Shown here in pieces: positions 11,558 through 23,585 of a DNA stretch of 64,000 nt; the first letter of the stretch is position 1, and the number at the start of each line of letters is the position of its first letter. A program made the translations under genes and the position numbers. The stretch comes from Allacma fusca. Its lineage: Eukaryota; Arthropoda; Collembola; Symphypleona; Sminthuridae. The notes under the pieces are model-generated. The model made no database searches. It was not told the DNA's origin and was given only the letters and a program-made list of their open reading frames with translations. The DNA is taken from the NCBI GenBank assembly GCA_947179485.1, contig OX359247.1, positions 50,069,131 to 50,133,130 on the forward strand. Direction: 5' to 3'.

Positions 11558-13388
11558 ATGAGCAATCCCAAGCAAACAACACCAGTCCCTCCAAGAAGAA
11601 TTGTTGAATTCACCCCTGGCGGGATAGTCTCTTCGGACAGTGGTGCAGCAAAAAAACCTGAAGTTTCTCACGCTACCCCGTCTAAAAATCCCCACGAAGT
11701 TCCGATCCCGAAAATTCATGGGAAAGCAGTGGCTGAAGAATTACTTGAACCTCAGGGTAGGTCCATTGGCGTCAATGCAAAACTCTCTATTGGACCGGAC
11801 AAAAGAACCAGAATCGATAATCTCGGAGGTTATCATGAGTACAAATCATACCCTGGTAATGCTTCTTTGGTTTTATACCAAAATTACGCTCAAATCGATC
11901 CGTTATGCTACGGAGACTAAAATTACATTATTTCTTTGTTTTAAAGAACGAGCAAAAGCAGAAGACTTTGTTTTTAAATCTTTGAACGAGACCACGAAGC
12001 GGAAGTCATCGACAATCTCTGTGGATTCGTTACCCCTGACAAGCATTAGTCAGCCCGATACGGAACCTTCCAATTCGTTCCTCACCGATATAAGTGAATT
12101 ATTTTCCTTTGTATACTTTCCATATGTCCTAAGATGAAATTCCTCAATGAGCAAAATACGGTTCAATATATTTATTACTTACATAGATAATTATATAAAT
12201 GCATACTAAAAATTCTACTTTTCCTGCAGGAGGATTCATTCCTGATGGGCCTACTTCCATTGCTCCTTTAGTAACAACAACTCATATATTTATCAAAGAT
12301 AGATGCTGCTTACGTTCCTCAGATAAAGATTTCCCCCCAGGTTCATCCCTTTAATGTCATTTGATATATGAATGTACATAGCATCATTTAATTCGGATTT
12401 CATTTGATGAGAATTTATCATTATATTTGGGAATACTCAAGTCCATCTAGGTTTGTGTGTAACTTTGTAGTACAATAATCAGAGCTTTCAAATCGCAGAA
12501 ATTTTAATCGGTGGATTTCGAACCTTGAGAGAGGTCGTCAACGATGCAAACAGAAGAATCTTTTTCATTAAGCAAACCAAGGGTACCCCTTGGTGGTCCA
12601 TCATCCTCATCATTGGTTTGATTCAGCAAAAGTTTGAATTCATCCTGTACGATAAAAATGGGAAACCTACCTTGAAAGTGGAAGGAAGACAAATCCTTTT
12701 TGGCGTATACAGTGTACTAAAATCAGAGGATTTTCTTTGTATTATATTCTACTTTCATGGAGATTTTATCTCCATTTTGGAATCACCAATTTTTACGTTT
12801 GAATGTCCAGACTGCTAACATCATGTACTCGGATGGGACTCTCATAGCTTACATTAGGCAATCCATCTGCGATGGCTCTTACAAGTTATACGATGAGAAG
12901 GACCGGGTCGTTTTTACATTGGTGGGCCCAGTGTTTGCATGCTACGCCCCTTGTGTATTTTGTTGCTGTGATGAGGAATTCGAAATTTTGATCAGCGGCA
13001 GTGCCGATGAGGTGGGTCGCATCGGAAAATACTGGAGCAAGGACGAATTCTCGATGAACCGAACATGTTTTGGTGTCAATTTCCCCCTGAGTATGCCAGT
13101 TAGGTCCAAGGCCATTGTTCTGGGAACTGCCATTTGCATTGTAGGTTCTTACAATTTTTGTTTTCTGTAACGCCTCTTACAGCAATACATTCGTAAAATG
13201 TGAAAACTAACCAGAGTTTCCGATTGTGCAGAACTTGACCTGAACCCTTCTTTTCTATTACATTTCAGCGTTACCAGTACTTCGTCAAGCTCGGGAACGG
13301 TTCAGTGTTGGTTCCAGTTTATCTTCTTCTGTTCCTAGGTGTCTTTCTATATTTTAATTGTTTTAGCCTCTGCATAGGTGCAATATAG
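11558..13388 (+). CDS. PLSCR: Divergent phospholipid scramblase
   Basis: Six exons: 11558-11828, 11947-12093, 12230-12340, 12499-12704, 12811-13140, 13269-13388. Phases join without stops to 394 residues. Family members move phospholipids between membrane leaflets or act as regulators. Residues 1-130 are proline- and serine-rich, as in PLSCR N-termini. The core has TTHIFIKDRC, ILIGGFRT, RRIFFIKQ, LYDEKDRVVFTLVGP, CVFCCCDEEFEILI, DEVGRIGKYWS and FGVNFPLSMPVRSKAIVLG, matching the scramblase beta-barrel order. The segment aligned to the EF-hand-like calcium loop (family D-A-D-x-F-G-I-x-F-P-x-D-L-D) reads MNRTCFGVNFPLSMP and has lost the acidic residues. The C-terminus adds a second hydrophobic stretch (VLVPVYLLLFLGVFLYF). 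The donor at 12093 (GTGAAT) is weak. Confidence 0.82.
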
Positions 13389-13826
13389 CTTGAAGTTCGT
13401 AAATAAATTTCTCAATGTTATTTAGCCAGAGATATTTAATAATAATTAATGGCCCTAAATCATCAACTCTTCCCAGACATCTAAATCCAGAAATCGCTAT
13501 TTCACTAAAATGGTGCCATTTCACTGTCGAACGTGGTCGCACTTACTGACCGTTAATAAACTATCACATAGAGCTAAAACTCTCATAAACTGTCCAATTG
13601 CCCCATGTCTCACTTAGGATTGGAGAGACAAATGACAGAGTATAGGAAATGCTTCCGTCCCAAAACGACACTATATTTAGACAATTTTAGACGCTAACGG
13701 ATTGCCAGCAGAGAGCGCGTATAAATGGTAGCGGTAAGTATATTCAGTCCGATATAGAGACCATATCTAAAATAAGAATATCCCCTCAAAAAGGAGTGGT
13801 ACTTGGATGTGCTTTGTGCTTCCTCC
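13389..13826. other. Intergenic, no gene seen
   Basis: Follows the scramblase stop and contains its 3' UTR. No other supported feature. Confidence 0.4.
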
Positions 13827-14509
13827 CATACCTCGGCAAAAATTTCGAACTCGAACTCGCACTCAGTTAAACGTGTGCAAGGTCTCTAAGCCTCGAACTC
13901 ACTGAGGCACTGAACTCTAAGTAATTCTTTGCCTCGAACTCGAACTCGGAGGCTCGTTTATTACCCTTTGGAACTCAGCCTCGAACTCACATAAGCCTCA
14001 ATTTCCAGTTTCGTGATGGAAGTATACTGCCATTTAAATACATCAATTCAATTGAAAAAATTTTTACCACGTATTTTTTTTATTTCAACTCTTCGAAATA
14101 ATAATAAGAACGGAAGTAAAATATTATACTTTGTGTATCTACAAAAATCAAACGAGCGTTAGTGTTTTCAGTTTTTTTCATTTTATTTTAAGCGCTTAAA
14201 CCATTATTTTGCACACGCTTCATTGACCGAATTCGATAAGAATCAATACGCAGGTATGCACAACAATCATTATTCAACAATATAAATATTTAAGCATAGA
14301 TGGAATTAGGAGGTTAATGTTGGTGAGGTACACATTTCGAACTCGCACTCATTCGTTTGAGTTCTGCCATAAATGATTGGCTCTCAGACTCAAGTCGTAG
14401 CGGCTTTTAAAACAGCTCCGAACTCGCACTCAAAACCAAATTTTATGGAACTCGAATGTGAGCTGAGTTCGAGTTCGGAACTCAGAACTCATGAGTTCGC
14501 CGAGGTATG
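13827..14509. mobile_element. hAT-like non-autonomous transposon (683 bp)
   Basis: Terminal inverted repeats CATACCTCGGC and GCCGAGGTATG are flanked by a perfect 8-bp duplication CTTCCTCC (13819-13826 and 14510-14517). Subterminal regions consist of runs of GAACTCGAACTCGCACTC and their complements. No transposase frame. TIR and duplication length fit hAT, and the layout resembles the element at 6973-7919 although the sequence is unrelated. Confidence 0.82.
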
Positions 14510-14825
14510 CTTCCTCCTAAGGAATTCCAGGGTCTCATTTTTTGACCATCTATTTAACTCCTTAACCCCAACTATGTCTTCACATAAATAAGTATATACT
14601 ATAATTTAGTAATATTACAGATTTTCCAAAAAAAATTATACTCTTGGTTTCCAAAAACCTTCGGGAGCATGTGGTCTTTTTTCCCAGGTGATGTAATTAT
14701 TATTCTGTTTATTATAATAAATTATGAGTTTCTCATCCCCTAACGGTAAGGGACCCCTAATCAGTAGTTTAGCCGTTGAAGGGATAAAAAGGAAGAATAA
14801 TATTGTCTCAATAACTTTTTACTGA

Positions 14826-15045
14826 AAGCAAAATGACCTACATACGTGGAAGCCCCCCCCCCCTGAAAGCAAAATGAGCTGTGCAAGGCTCTCCTGAAAG
14901 CAAAATGACCTACGTGCATGTACATGCTAAAATAAAAAATAAACGTAGCCCTTTTTGATTTTTGTAAAACCTACATGCAGACCAGTTCGCTTTAATTTTT
15001 CAAGGCATTGAAAAAGGCATTTCAGGGCATTTTGCATCTTCACCT
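14826..15045. mobile_element. Degenerate relative of the 2922-3257 hairpin MITE
   Basis: Three copies of CTGAAAGCAAAATGACCTAC-like units (near 14823, 14862, 14895), then inverted remnants such as CCTACATGCAGACCAG and GGGCATTTTGCATCTTCACC. Same motif as the element at 2922, but decayed. A run of nine or more C lies between the first two units. Confidence 0.5.
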
Positions 15046-15179
15046 ACAATTGTTTCTACGGGCGAAAAAATATTTTAAAACTTAATTGTCTCCTTATAAG
15101 AGCACTCCGATCAATGTTAAACTAATCTTTGGAAATAAACATGGAGCTTCTGGTGTCAAGGAGTCGCAGGCCTACGCGT

Positions 15180-15607
15180 TCCTTGTAACATGGAGTGTTG
15201 TTTGTTGAAGGCATTGACGGTGTCTGTGTTCACGCCTTCGCCGCTTGAGACCGCTCCTGTAGAAGGCGTTGGGCGGGCCGAGGGAACGAAGCTGCTTGCA
15301 GTTGGAGCGTCGGAACAAACAAAACGTAACGGACATTGTGGTAGTTAATTATTTGCAGTCACTTTCGGCAATTGTTGTGGATCCGCGGTTAAAATTACTT
15401 GGCAACCACACACAATTAATCGGATTTGATAGCATGTAGGCGTGGGTTCAGTGCATGTTTATATTCTTTAGTTCCTGGACTGTAATTATTACACTTACTT
15501 GTGCATTTATGCAATTTCATACAAAATATTCTTAAAATTATTGTGATCGGTCAAGAGTGGGTTTGTTGTGCGGAGACTAGTTTTCGACAAGGTAGCCGTT
15601 TCAAAAG
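15180..15607 (+). promoter_or_regulatory. Probable promoter and 5' UTR exon of citron kinase
   Basis: Locally GC-rich stretch (about 15200-15320, with GGGCGGGCCGAGGG) in an AT-rich background, 470 bp before the start codon. A donor AAAAG/GTAAAGG at 15607/15608 pairs with the acceptor TTATTTCCAG ending at 15790, three bases before the ATG, implying a 5' UTR intron. No TATA box was identified; the transcription start is not determined. Confidence 0.45.
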
Positions 15608-15793
15608 GTAAAGGGATCTGATTTAATTGTAAGAAGTAGTAGCATGAAGGGAATCAAAAGTTTACTTGAATTAAAGAACCAGTTTTGGGATTATGGTTAA
15701 TATTTATTAGTTATTAGTTATAAATTTGCTCAAAAGTATTCGTGTTTTTGCATTGTCCAGTGTTAAGATTTTGCGAGTGCTTATTTCCAGCGA

Positions 15794-18700
15794 ATGCCGA
15801 GTGGTATGGAGGCAGAGGCCTCTGAAAGCGTGTATCCGATGGGTGGACTTGACATGAAGGAAGAGAAGGACAATATTGAGCCCATTTTCGTGAGACGAGG
15901 TCGGATCAAATCAATTTTTACGGGTCGGAACCAACGACGGAATCGAGGTCGACTGGAAGCCAGTAGTTTGAATGGATTGGAAGAGCTGTCTGGAGAAGTG
16001 CTGTTGGACTCTTTCCTTGCTTTGTATGACGACTGCCGGCTGAGTAATTCAAAAGATTCTATGACGGATTTTTTTGTTGACAAGTGTACGTTTCAGATGG
16101 AATTATTTTTTTAGACTAGGATTTAGGACGATTCAGAATTTATTGTCTCATGTCACCTGTGGATGTGGGCATGAGTTATAATCATAAGTGTGTGCGCTAT
16201 TTTCTAGATGCTGAGAGTGTGGCGGCAATACAGAAGAATTCGATCAATTCAACCGATTTCAACTTGGGAACTGTCTTGGGTCAAGGGCGATTCGGCCAAG
16301 TGAGCTTGGCAAAGGAAACAAAAAATGGGAGGGTGTATGCTGTGAAAATCATGGCGAAGTCTAATGCCTTTGTACAGAAATATGTGAGTGTACTTGTTTT
16401 TGAAGCTGATCTTAAGCGCTGTTAATGAACATACATACTTTGATTAGTTTTGAAATACTGGTATGAGGTTTGTAATAATTGTAAGACGCCCGTAGCTGGT
16501 AATAATTGGATGGCATACTTGATCGAGTCTTTTGAGAAATTTCGGATTGAAATATATAATATTGGGATGTTTAGTTTTACCTTTCCTTCCGTTACGTGTT
16601 CAGATTTCTTCCGTTGACAACGAATTGAATATTTTGACTGGTGCCAAGTCGCTATTCCTCAATACACTAAGGTACGCTTTTCATGATGTGACGAACTTGT
16701 ATTTCGTTCTGGACTACTGCCCTGGAGGCGATTTTGCTGGTGTTTTACGAAGGTTTGCGACTGTTATATCAATTATTGCTGGCTGCCTGAATTTCATGTT
16801 GTTCAGAAATCTGGATGAAGGACATTGTATTACTTTTTCACTAATCATACGGTTTCATTACAGGTTTGGAGGGAAACTATCTGAGGAGCATGCTAAATTG
16901 TACATGGCGGAACTGCTACTGGCTATCCATGCTGTCCACGTAGTGGGGTTTGCGCACAGGTAATGTTTAATGTTGCATATAGAAAATGAGTTGTTCTCTA
17001 GTATAATAGTTGGAGGGACTAATGGAGAATATAAATTATAATCTCAAGGGATGTCAAACCTGAGAACATGCTGATTGACCGTCTGGGACACTTAAAACTG
17101 GGAGATTTCGGCTCCTCGAGTAAATTAAAGAATGGGAAAGTTGTCAGCAAGTTACCAATGGGGCAGTCCCCCAACTACATTGCTCCAGAAGTTCTACAGT
17201 CATTGGAGGATGATGATAGCAAAGTCGTTACCGCGAATTATGGTGTAGATTGTGACTATTGGTCTCTGGGTATCATCTTGTATCAGTGTGTTTTTGGGAG
17301 TACTCCGTTTCAAGGAGAATCGGATTTGGAAACTTTTAAGAACATCCTTGGATACAAGGTTTTAGATTTGCAGGAGTTTTTGAAACAATGTATGCTTTGG
17401 ATATTTTTGAAGTAACATGAAAGTTTTTTGTTGCTATCTTTCAGAAGCATCTGGAATTACCAACGAGTGCCTATGTCACTCCGGAGTTAAGATCTCTGGT
17501 CTGCGGCTTACTTACAGAAGCTGAAGTGCGATTAAGCTATCAAGATTTACTTGTGCATCCTTTCTTCAATTCCATCATTTGGGATGGTTTGCAGAGTGGT
17601 TAGTGTGTTTGGAACAATAAAAGTTTTGTTTCAGAAAAATCTTTTCTCTTAAATAGTAATTATTTATATTCTGCTGGTTTGATTTACTATTGAAAAATTT
17701 ATTGGCTTGTTTCAGAAATACCTCCGTATATACCGATGATAAAATCAGAGGATGATGCCTGTCACTTCACTCCCATTAAGCATACATTTCCAGACGGAAC
17801 AAATAATTTCCCCAAGTATGCCTTTGTCGGATTCACTAAAACGCTTCAAGATACCAGCTTGGGCTTAAACGTATCTCTCAACTCCACTTTTAACAACAGT
17901 TTAGATAATTCTGCTGATGGAAGTTTTCTTAAGGATGAACACAATGCTTTGATACAGCTTAAAGCTGAGATAATTGCAAAGGACGATCTTCTTGCACAGA
18001 GGTATTACAGTAAAACTATTTTAACAAAACTTGTCAGACTTAGGTTATATTTTATTTTGACACATTCAGTGCCCGTTCCCGGAATAAATACATTTCTCAC
18101 CTCCAACAGGAAAAACGAAATAGCTAGTCTGGAGAATAAGTTAGAAGCAACATGTGGTGTTGTTGCCGATAAAGATGGTAAGATTGCCAGACTAGCTTCG
18201 GAGTTGAAGCGTATGAAGCTCGAAAAAGATAAAGTGACGCAGGAGTTACAGGAAGAGCAGGAGTACCGGAAAGAGTTGGAAGGCCAGTCCCAAGAATTAG
18301 TACAGGGCATTAAAGCCAGTCAACAAAAGAAACAATTAGATTTACAAAATGAAGTAAAGATGCAACAACAGATGATTTCAAGTCGGGACCAGCAGTTGCA
18401 AGAACTGAAGGGAATAACGAAATCCCTTCGAGATGAAAACCTGCACCTATGTTCTGAGTTAGAGAAAACAGTTGCGACTGTCAAAACTAGTGAGAGTAGC
18501 AGAAAAGCTAGTAAGGTAATTTGTAATTTCGGCCTATGTATTTTCTTGTAATTTACAAGTAATAGTTGCTGTTATGGTAGATTATAAGTATTTTCAATAG
18601 CCTCTTATTTTTAGAGCTATCGAGGAAGTATCAGCATGCTGGAGTCTCGCTACAGCACTGCCACTGTCGAGTTAGAAACCAAACTTCAACAGTTGAATCA

Positions 18701-21700
18701 GAAACATGCAGAAGATCTTAAAGATCTTAGGAATAGCTATGCCGAAAAGGAAACTATGTGGGAAGACGCAATAGTTCGTTACAAATCTGAAATCAATGAC
18801 CTCATCGGTCGTCTTGATGAGAGTCGACAGTCTAGGGAAGCTACACTCAAGGAACTCAATGAATCTTACCTCCAACGAGATCGGATTGTTTTAAGCTATG
18901 AGGAGCACATCTGTCATTTGCAAGCAGAGATCGAAAAATTGAAGGGCGAATATGAACTAAAAGGACAAACTGTAATGCAAACCCTTGAATCAGAATTGGA
19001 ACGTACTCGTTGTGATCGTGAACGACTAAGTATTCGCGTGGAGACACTGCAGCTCGAAACAACTAAGAAGGAGGATAAGATTCGAGATCTTTCTAATATA
19101 GTGGATCGGCTTGAGGAATCTTTGAGAAGATTAGAGCAGCAACGAACAGAGACCCAACAACTACTTGCTACGAATCAAATGCTCGATCGTCAGGAAGGTG
19201 CTGTCCAGGTACTCCAAGATCAACTCCAAAAGGTTCAAGAGTCCAAGGAAAACATTCAGGAATCATTATTCGAACAAAAGCAAGAACTGAAACAATTGCA
19301 AGCTAAATTTTCGGAAGTAGAAAAAGACTTGACGATGACAAAATTGGATTTAAAATTTGCTACAAAAGAGAAAAGGGACATCGAGCAAGCACTTGAGGTT
19401 TTGAAAGCAGAAAAGGGCGAATTTCTCCAAACCGTTCAGATCTTAGAAAACGAAAAATCTGAAGTTAACATTCATTTACGCGAGGCTGAAAAGTCCGTTG
19501 AGTCTTTGAAGCTTAACTTGGAAATTAGTGAAAAGAGTTTGTCGGAAATCACTAAGTTGTTTGAGGATTTGAAGGCCGACTTCTCATTACAAGCAACTAA
19601 TTACGATGCACTTCAAGATGGTGAGAAAGTTAGCATTTATGTTTTCTCAGATTTTTATACTAATTAGGTATAAATATGACTATTGACGTGTCTAGAATTT
19701 GATGTCTGTAAGTCTAAGCTCGAAGATTACGAATCCCTTCGTCTCAGTTTTTCCCAACGAGAGTCTCACATGCGGCTTAAGGAAGCCGAATTGGAAGAAA
19801 AAGATTGTAAAATTTCAAGTCTCACTACGGTATTAATAACACTAAAGTTCGCAAATTCATACTTACCAAGTGTGTATGTACTAGCTTTCACAGTGGCGTC
19901 GTTTGCGTTGTTCCCTTCTAATAGAACTTTCTAAATAATTTTATAGAATGTCGAGGCATTAAAGGAAGTTATCACTGTTCTGGAGGACCAACTAAAAGAT
20001 CTCGACAAGATTGTGGCTAATAACAACGACGAAACGTCCAAGTTCATTAAAACAAAGTACCGGTGATATATTAACAATTGAATTTTGTGTGTGTCATCAT
20101 TAATGTATCTGTTGCATATTTACGTGTACAGAGCAGCCTTGGAAGCGGAAAAAAGCTCACTCCAAGACGAGCTTCAAACAGCCCGGACAGCTCTAAATGA
20201 AATTAAGAGTATGCGAGCTTTCGACGAGCAGCAGCTCCGAAGCACTGCATCTGCACTCAAAGCTGAGGAATCCCGACGGGAACACGAAGTCTCAAACCTG
20301 AAAGAAAAATTGGCTGAATTTAAAGACACTTGTGAGGAAACAGCGTTTAAGTTAGCAGAGCTAGAAGCTGAATCGGAAGAATTGGTAGTGACAAAGGCTA
20401 CTTTAACCGATGCTGTTGACGGACTCAAACGAGAGAATTTGTTCTTAAAGGAAGAAGCGTCTCGTAATATAAGCCAGGTTATATATTTTATTTAACTGCC
20501 AGAAGTTGGTGGATAGGTTTACTTTGTTTACAACTGTAACGCCCATCTATGTATTTCATTTAAGTGATACAGCCTTGTTTACCATTGTGTTCAGTGTTTA
20601 CAAGAAAGTTTTTGTTTACAAATGTAACAAAAACTTGTAGTTGTTTATTATTTCTTCGCTTTATAGCCATTAGAGAAACATGTGTTATATTTTTATGAAC
20701 AACATATTAATCGTATTGCAGATCGTTCAGCTTAAGGATATCAACCTGAAATACAAATCTGCGCTTGATGAAGCTATTTCTAAAGGCGAAAAGTTTAAAT
20801 CTAGGTAATTTAATTGTACAGCCACACATGTTTCACGACTTTTTAATGAAGGTGTAGTTTTTGAATTAAAAATTTCGGGTCGTCATCAGATTGGAAGCTG
20901 CCTCAGAAGAACTGATGAACATAGAAAGTGACAAGGTTGAGATCGAATACAAACTTGAAGCAACACTTACTCAACAGCAAAAACTTGTAGAATTCTTACA
21001 AGAGAAGTGTGCAGCAACTTCTCAGAAGAAGAGGTTATTCCCAAACCCAGCGAAAATATTCTCCCGAAATAAAGAAGAACCAATTGAGAAAGATATTCTA
21101 AACATTCTTATTTCTACTCCGCAATCATCTGGAAGGCCAACCCCAACTAAAAACGTGGCTACCTCCACGCCAGTTTCGACACTACCTGTCACTTCTCTGC
21201 GTACACCTAATTTCAGCCCACCTGTTATAACGAAAGTGTCCTCACCTCTAAAAGCTCAGGTGCCCTCAAAACTACATCCAATTATTGAGGAAGAGCTATC
21301 CGAAGAACACGATCTTATCAACCAACGAAATCTCAAATCTGAGCAGTTAAATGCTTTACTGCATCAGCAATCGCAGGAGACGTCCAAGGACGTTCCAGAT
21401 GTTCCCGTTCCGCTAGACGCCGCTGAAGACAGACAGGAGCCCGTGTTTAAAACCCAGATTATTGTAACGGAGTCGGATAAGCAACATGACAATCTAGGAG
21501 AGATTTTTTGTGTGAAGGAACTGAAAAAAGACTTGTACTTAATCGGATCTAGTGGAGGACTGTTTTCCCGTCGCTTGAATGCATCTCGTTTATCAACATT
21601 TGTTAAAATTGAGGGGATCGGTCCGGTTCATCAAGTTGAGTTCATATTTCATGATAATCTGGCAGTTTTCATTGAAGGAGAAGACCGGCGTTTGGTTTCG

Positions 21701-23180
21701 TTAGCTTATGGGATGCTAGAAGCGTGTGCTAAAGCAGCTGCTTGCTCCAAACCGGAGGTGGGATTTGGTCAACAAAGCTTAGCGAACTTGGAAAACGTGC
21801 TTTTATTTCAAGTTCAAAAGAAAAACACAGAGGGACATTTGATAACTGCAGTATTGGAGGATGTGGTTGTTGTTTTGGATTGGCATAAGAACTGTTTCGT
21901 TATACGCTATCAATTAAAAACCCCTCAGAGAGCTACGTGTCTACTGACAACGCCAAAGTCTATTTTCTTTGCCTGTGAAAAGGTGTACCAGCTTTTCTTC
22001 ATAGATTATTCTTTAGAAGGTAATGAATTCTAATGTAACTTAATTCAGCTAATATTGACTTAAATTTGTGTATAAAACGCTTTCAAACTCAAAATAAATC
22101 GTATACAATAATCAATAATGAATGTCGAATGCTTCGTTGTGCTTGTATATAGAATTTGTAGATGACTCGGATGAGTCTGTTAGCTGTGCTATGTATTCTG
22201 GGGACGCGGACTCGGGTCCTGTAGCTATTTTGGATGTAAGCCGAAGCAATCTGAACAAAGGAGAAACTACTTATTGCATGGAGTATCTCATTTGTTTCAA
22301 CGACTTGGCCGTTTTCGTAGATGATTATGGCAAACGAAGCAGGAGCGAAGACATTGTCTGGACTAAAGTTCCTACAGCTGTTGGTGAGTTTATTTCAAAA
22401 TTTTATGCCGAAGTACAGGAAGCTAGCTATTTGACAGAAGATACATAAAGCGTATAGTATTATAGTGAACCAGATTCAAACTAAGTTAAATAAAATTTGA
22501 AACTGTGCTCAGATTATCACCATCCGAACTTGTACGTAGCTCATTTTAACTCGATTGAAGTACTTCAAATCCAACCCCACAGTTATACTAAGTCCCGTGT
22601 GATTCTTAACCGGAATTCTATCGGAAAAGAAGTACCAACGTTGCCCAAATCTGAATTCTTTCCCATGGTCTGCCCGAGGATTGTTGGAAGAGGTGCAAGA
22701 CACTCTTCGATTATTGTAGCTACTGAAGAAAAGGGCAAGATCTCTATTATCGAAATCTCAATGGATTCATGCGATATATTGGATAATAACAGCAGTGCTT
22801 TTGAGGCCACTAGCGTATCTGGATCTAGTTCTTCGATATCCAGCAGTCCTGTACGCAGCAAAACATCTCTTCTGAGCAGTAATACTGAGTCATCGGATTT
22901 GGAACACTTACCAAGCAGAGTTAGACTGGCATTTGACCGGGGTTTGCCTGTTTTGTCTCCAACAAGCCCCAATTCTGGTATTCTTGTGCGTCATGGTCAA
23001 CGTTCCGGAGCACTGCTTCCATCCAGTCATAACACATTAGAAGGACCCAAGAAACCTCGAAGAGTTCTTGTAACTTCTTCCGATTCGAACTTCATTGTAG
23101 ATGCAAGTGGGGATGCAGGGAAATTGAAGAATCAAAAAGTGCATTTCCAGCGCATTGAGAAATCTGATCCTGAGTATTAA
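15794..23180 (+). CDS. CIT: Citron Rho-interacting kinase (Sticky orthologue), complete, lacking C1 and PH domains
   Basis: Cytokinesis kinase acting at the midbody with RhoA. Sixteen exons: 15794-16085, 16208-16383, 16604-16752, 16864-16959, 17049-17358, 17445-17598, 17716-18001, 18110-18515, 18615-19620, 19696-19829, 19947-20062, 20132-20477, 20722-20804, 20890-22019, 22153-22383, 22513-23180; 1860 residues, all phases consistent. Kinase at about residues 114-390: GQGRFGQV loop, Lys144 in VYAVKIM, HRDVKPEN (Asp239), DFG (Asp257), APEVL; all catalytic residues present. The tail PFVGF-type motif appears as YAFVGFTKTL. Coiled coil about 450-1230. CNH domain about 1386-1690 (LGEIFCVKELKKDLYLIG, LICFNDLAVFVDDYGKRSRS, LYVAHFNSIEVLQIQ), then a Ser-rich tail. 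Between coiled coil and CNH is only a ~155-residue Ser/Thr/Pro linker with no zinc finger or PH fold. The intron 18002-18109 is 108 nt and stop-free, so its retention would keep frame. Confidence 0.95.
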
Positions 23181-23585
23181 CGATTGTTGCCTTACCATAT
23201 ACAATACATAACGTATTACTGTACTTCTTAAACATATATCTTTAGTTCAATCATAACAAGATCAAGTCTTCCAGTTCGTATGAGAAATTCTTATAATTAG
23301 TGTGCTAATCCCAGCTATGAATTTGAATTAGTTCCTGTTACCGGTGTTACTTGCGTTACCTCTTCCTCTTGTCTTGAAATTGACTACTACGTTAGTATAT
23401 GTATTTTGTTTTATTCTCTATTAAATGCCAACAAAAAGTTTTGATTTCGTAAAGGTGAATATCATTTTATTGCAATTCTTACTTCTGGAACGCTTACTCG
23501 TGATGTAGAGGTAGGTATTCGTATTAGGAGAAGTAGATTAACATGATCTTTTCACTGTATTGCACTGTATTCTCCTTGTTTTATT
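23181..23585. other. Spacer between convergent citron kinase and PPP1R32-like genes
   Basis: Holds the 3' ends of both genes. AT-rich, with no other feature seen. Confidence 0.4.

Noticed and set aside
22583-22972. 129-codon minus-strand frame
   Set aside because: Shadow of the last citron kinase exon, whose plus-strand frame carries CNH motifs and phase-consistent splice sites.
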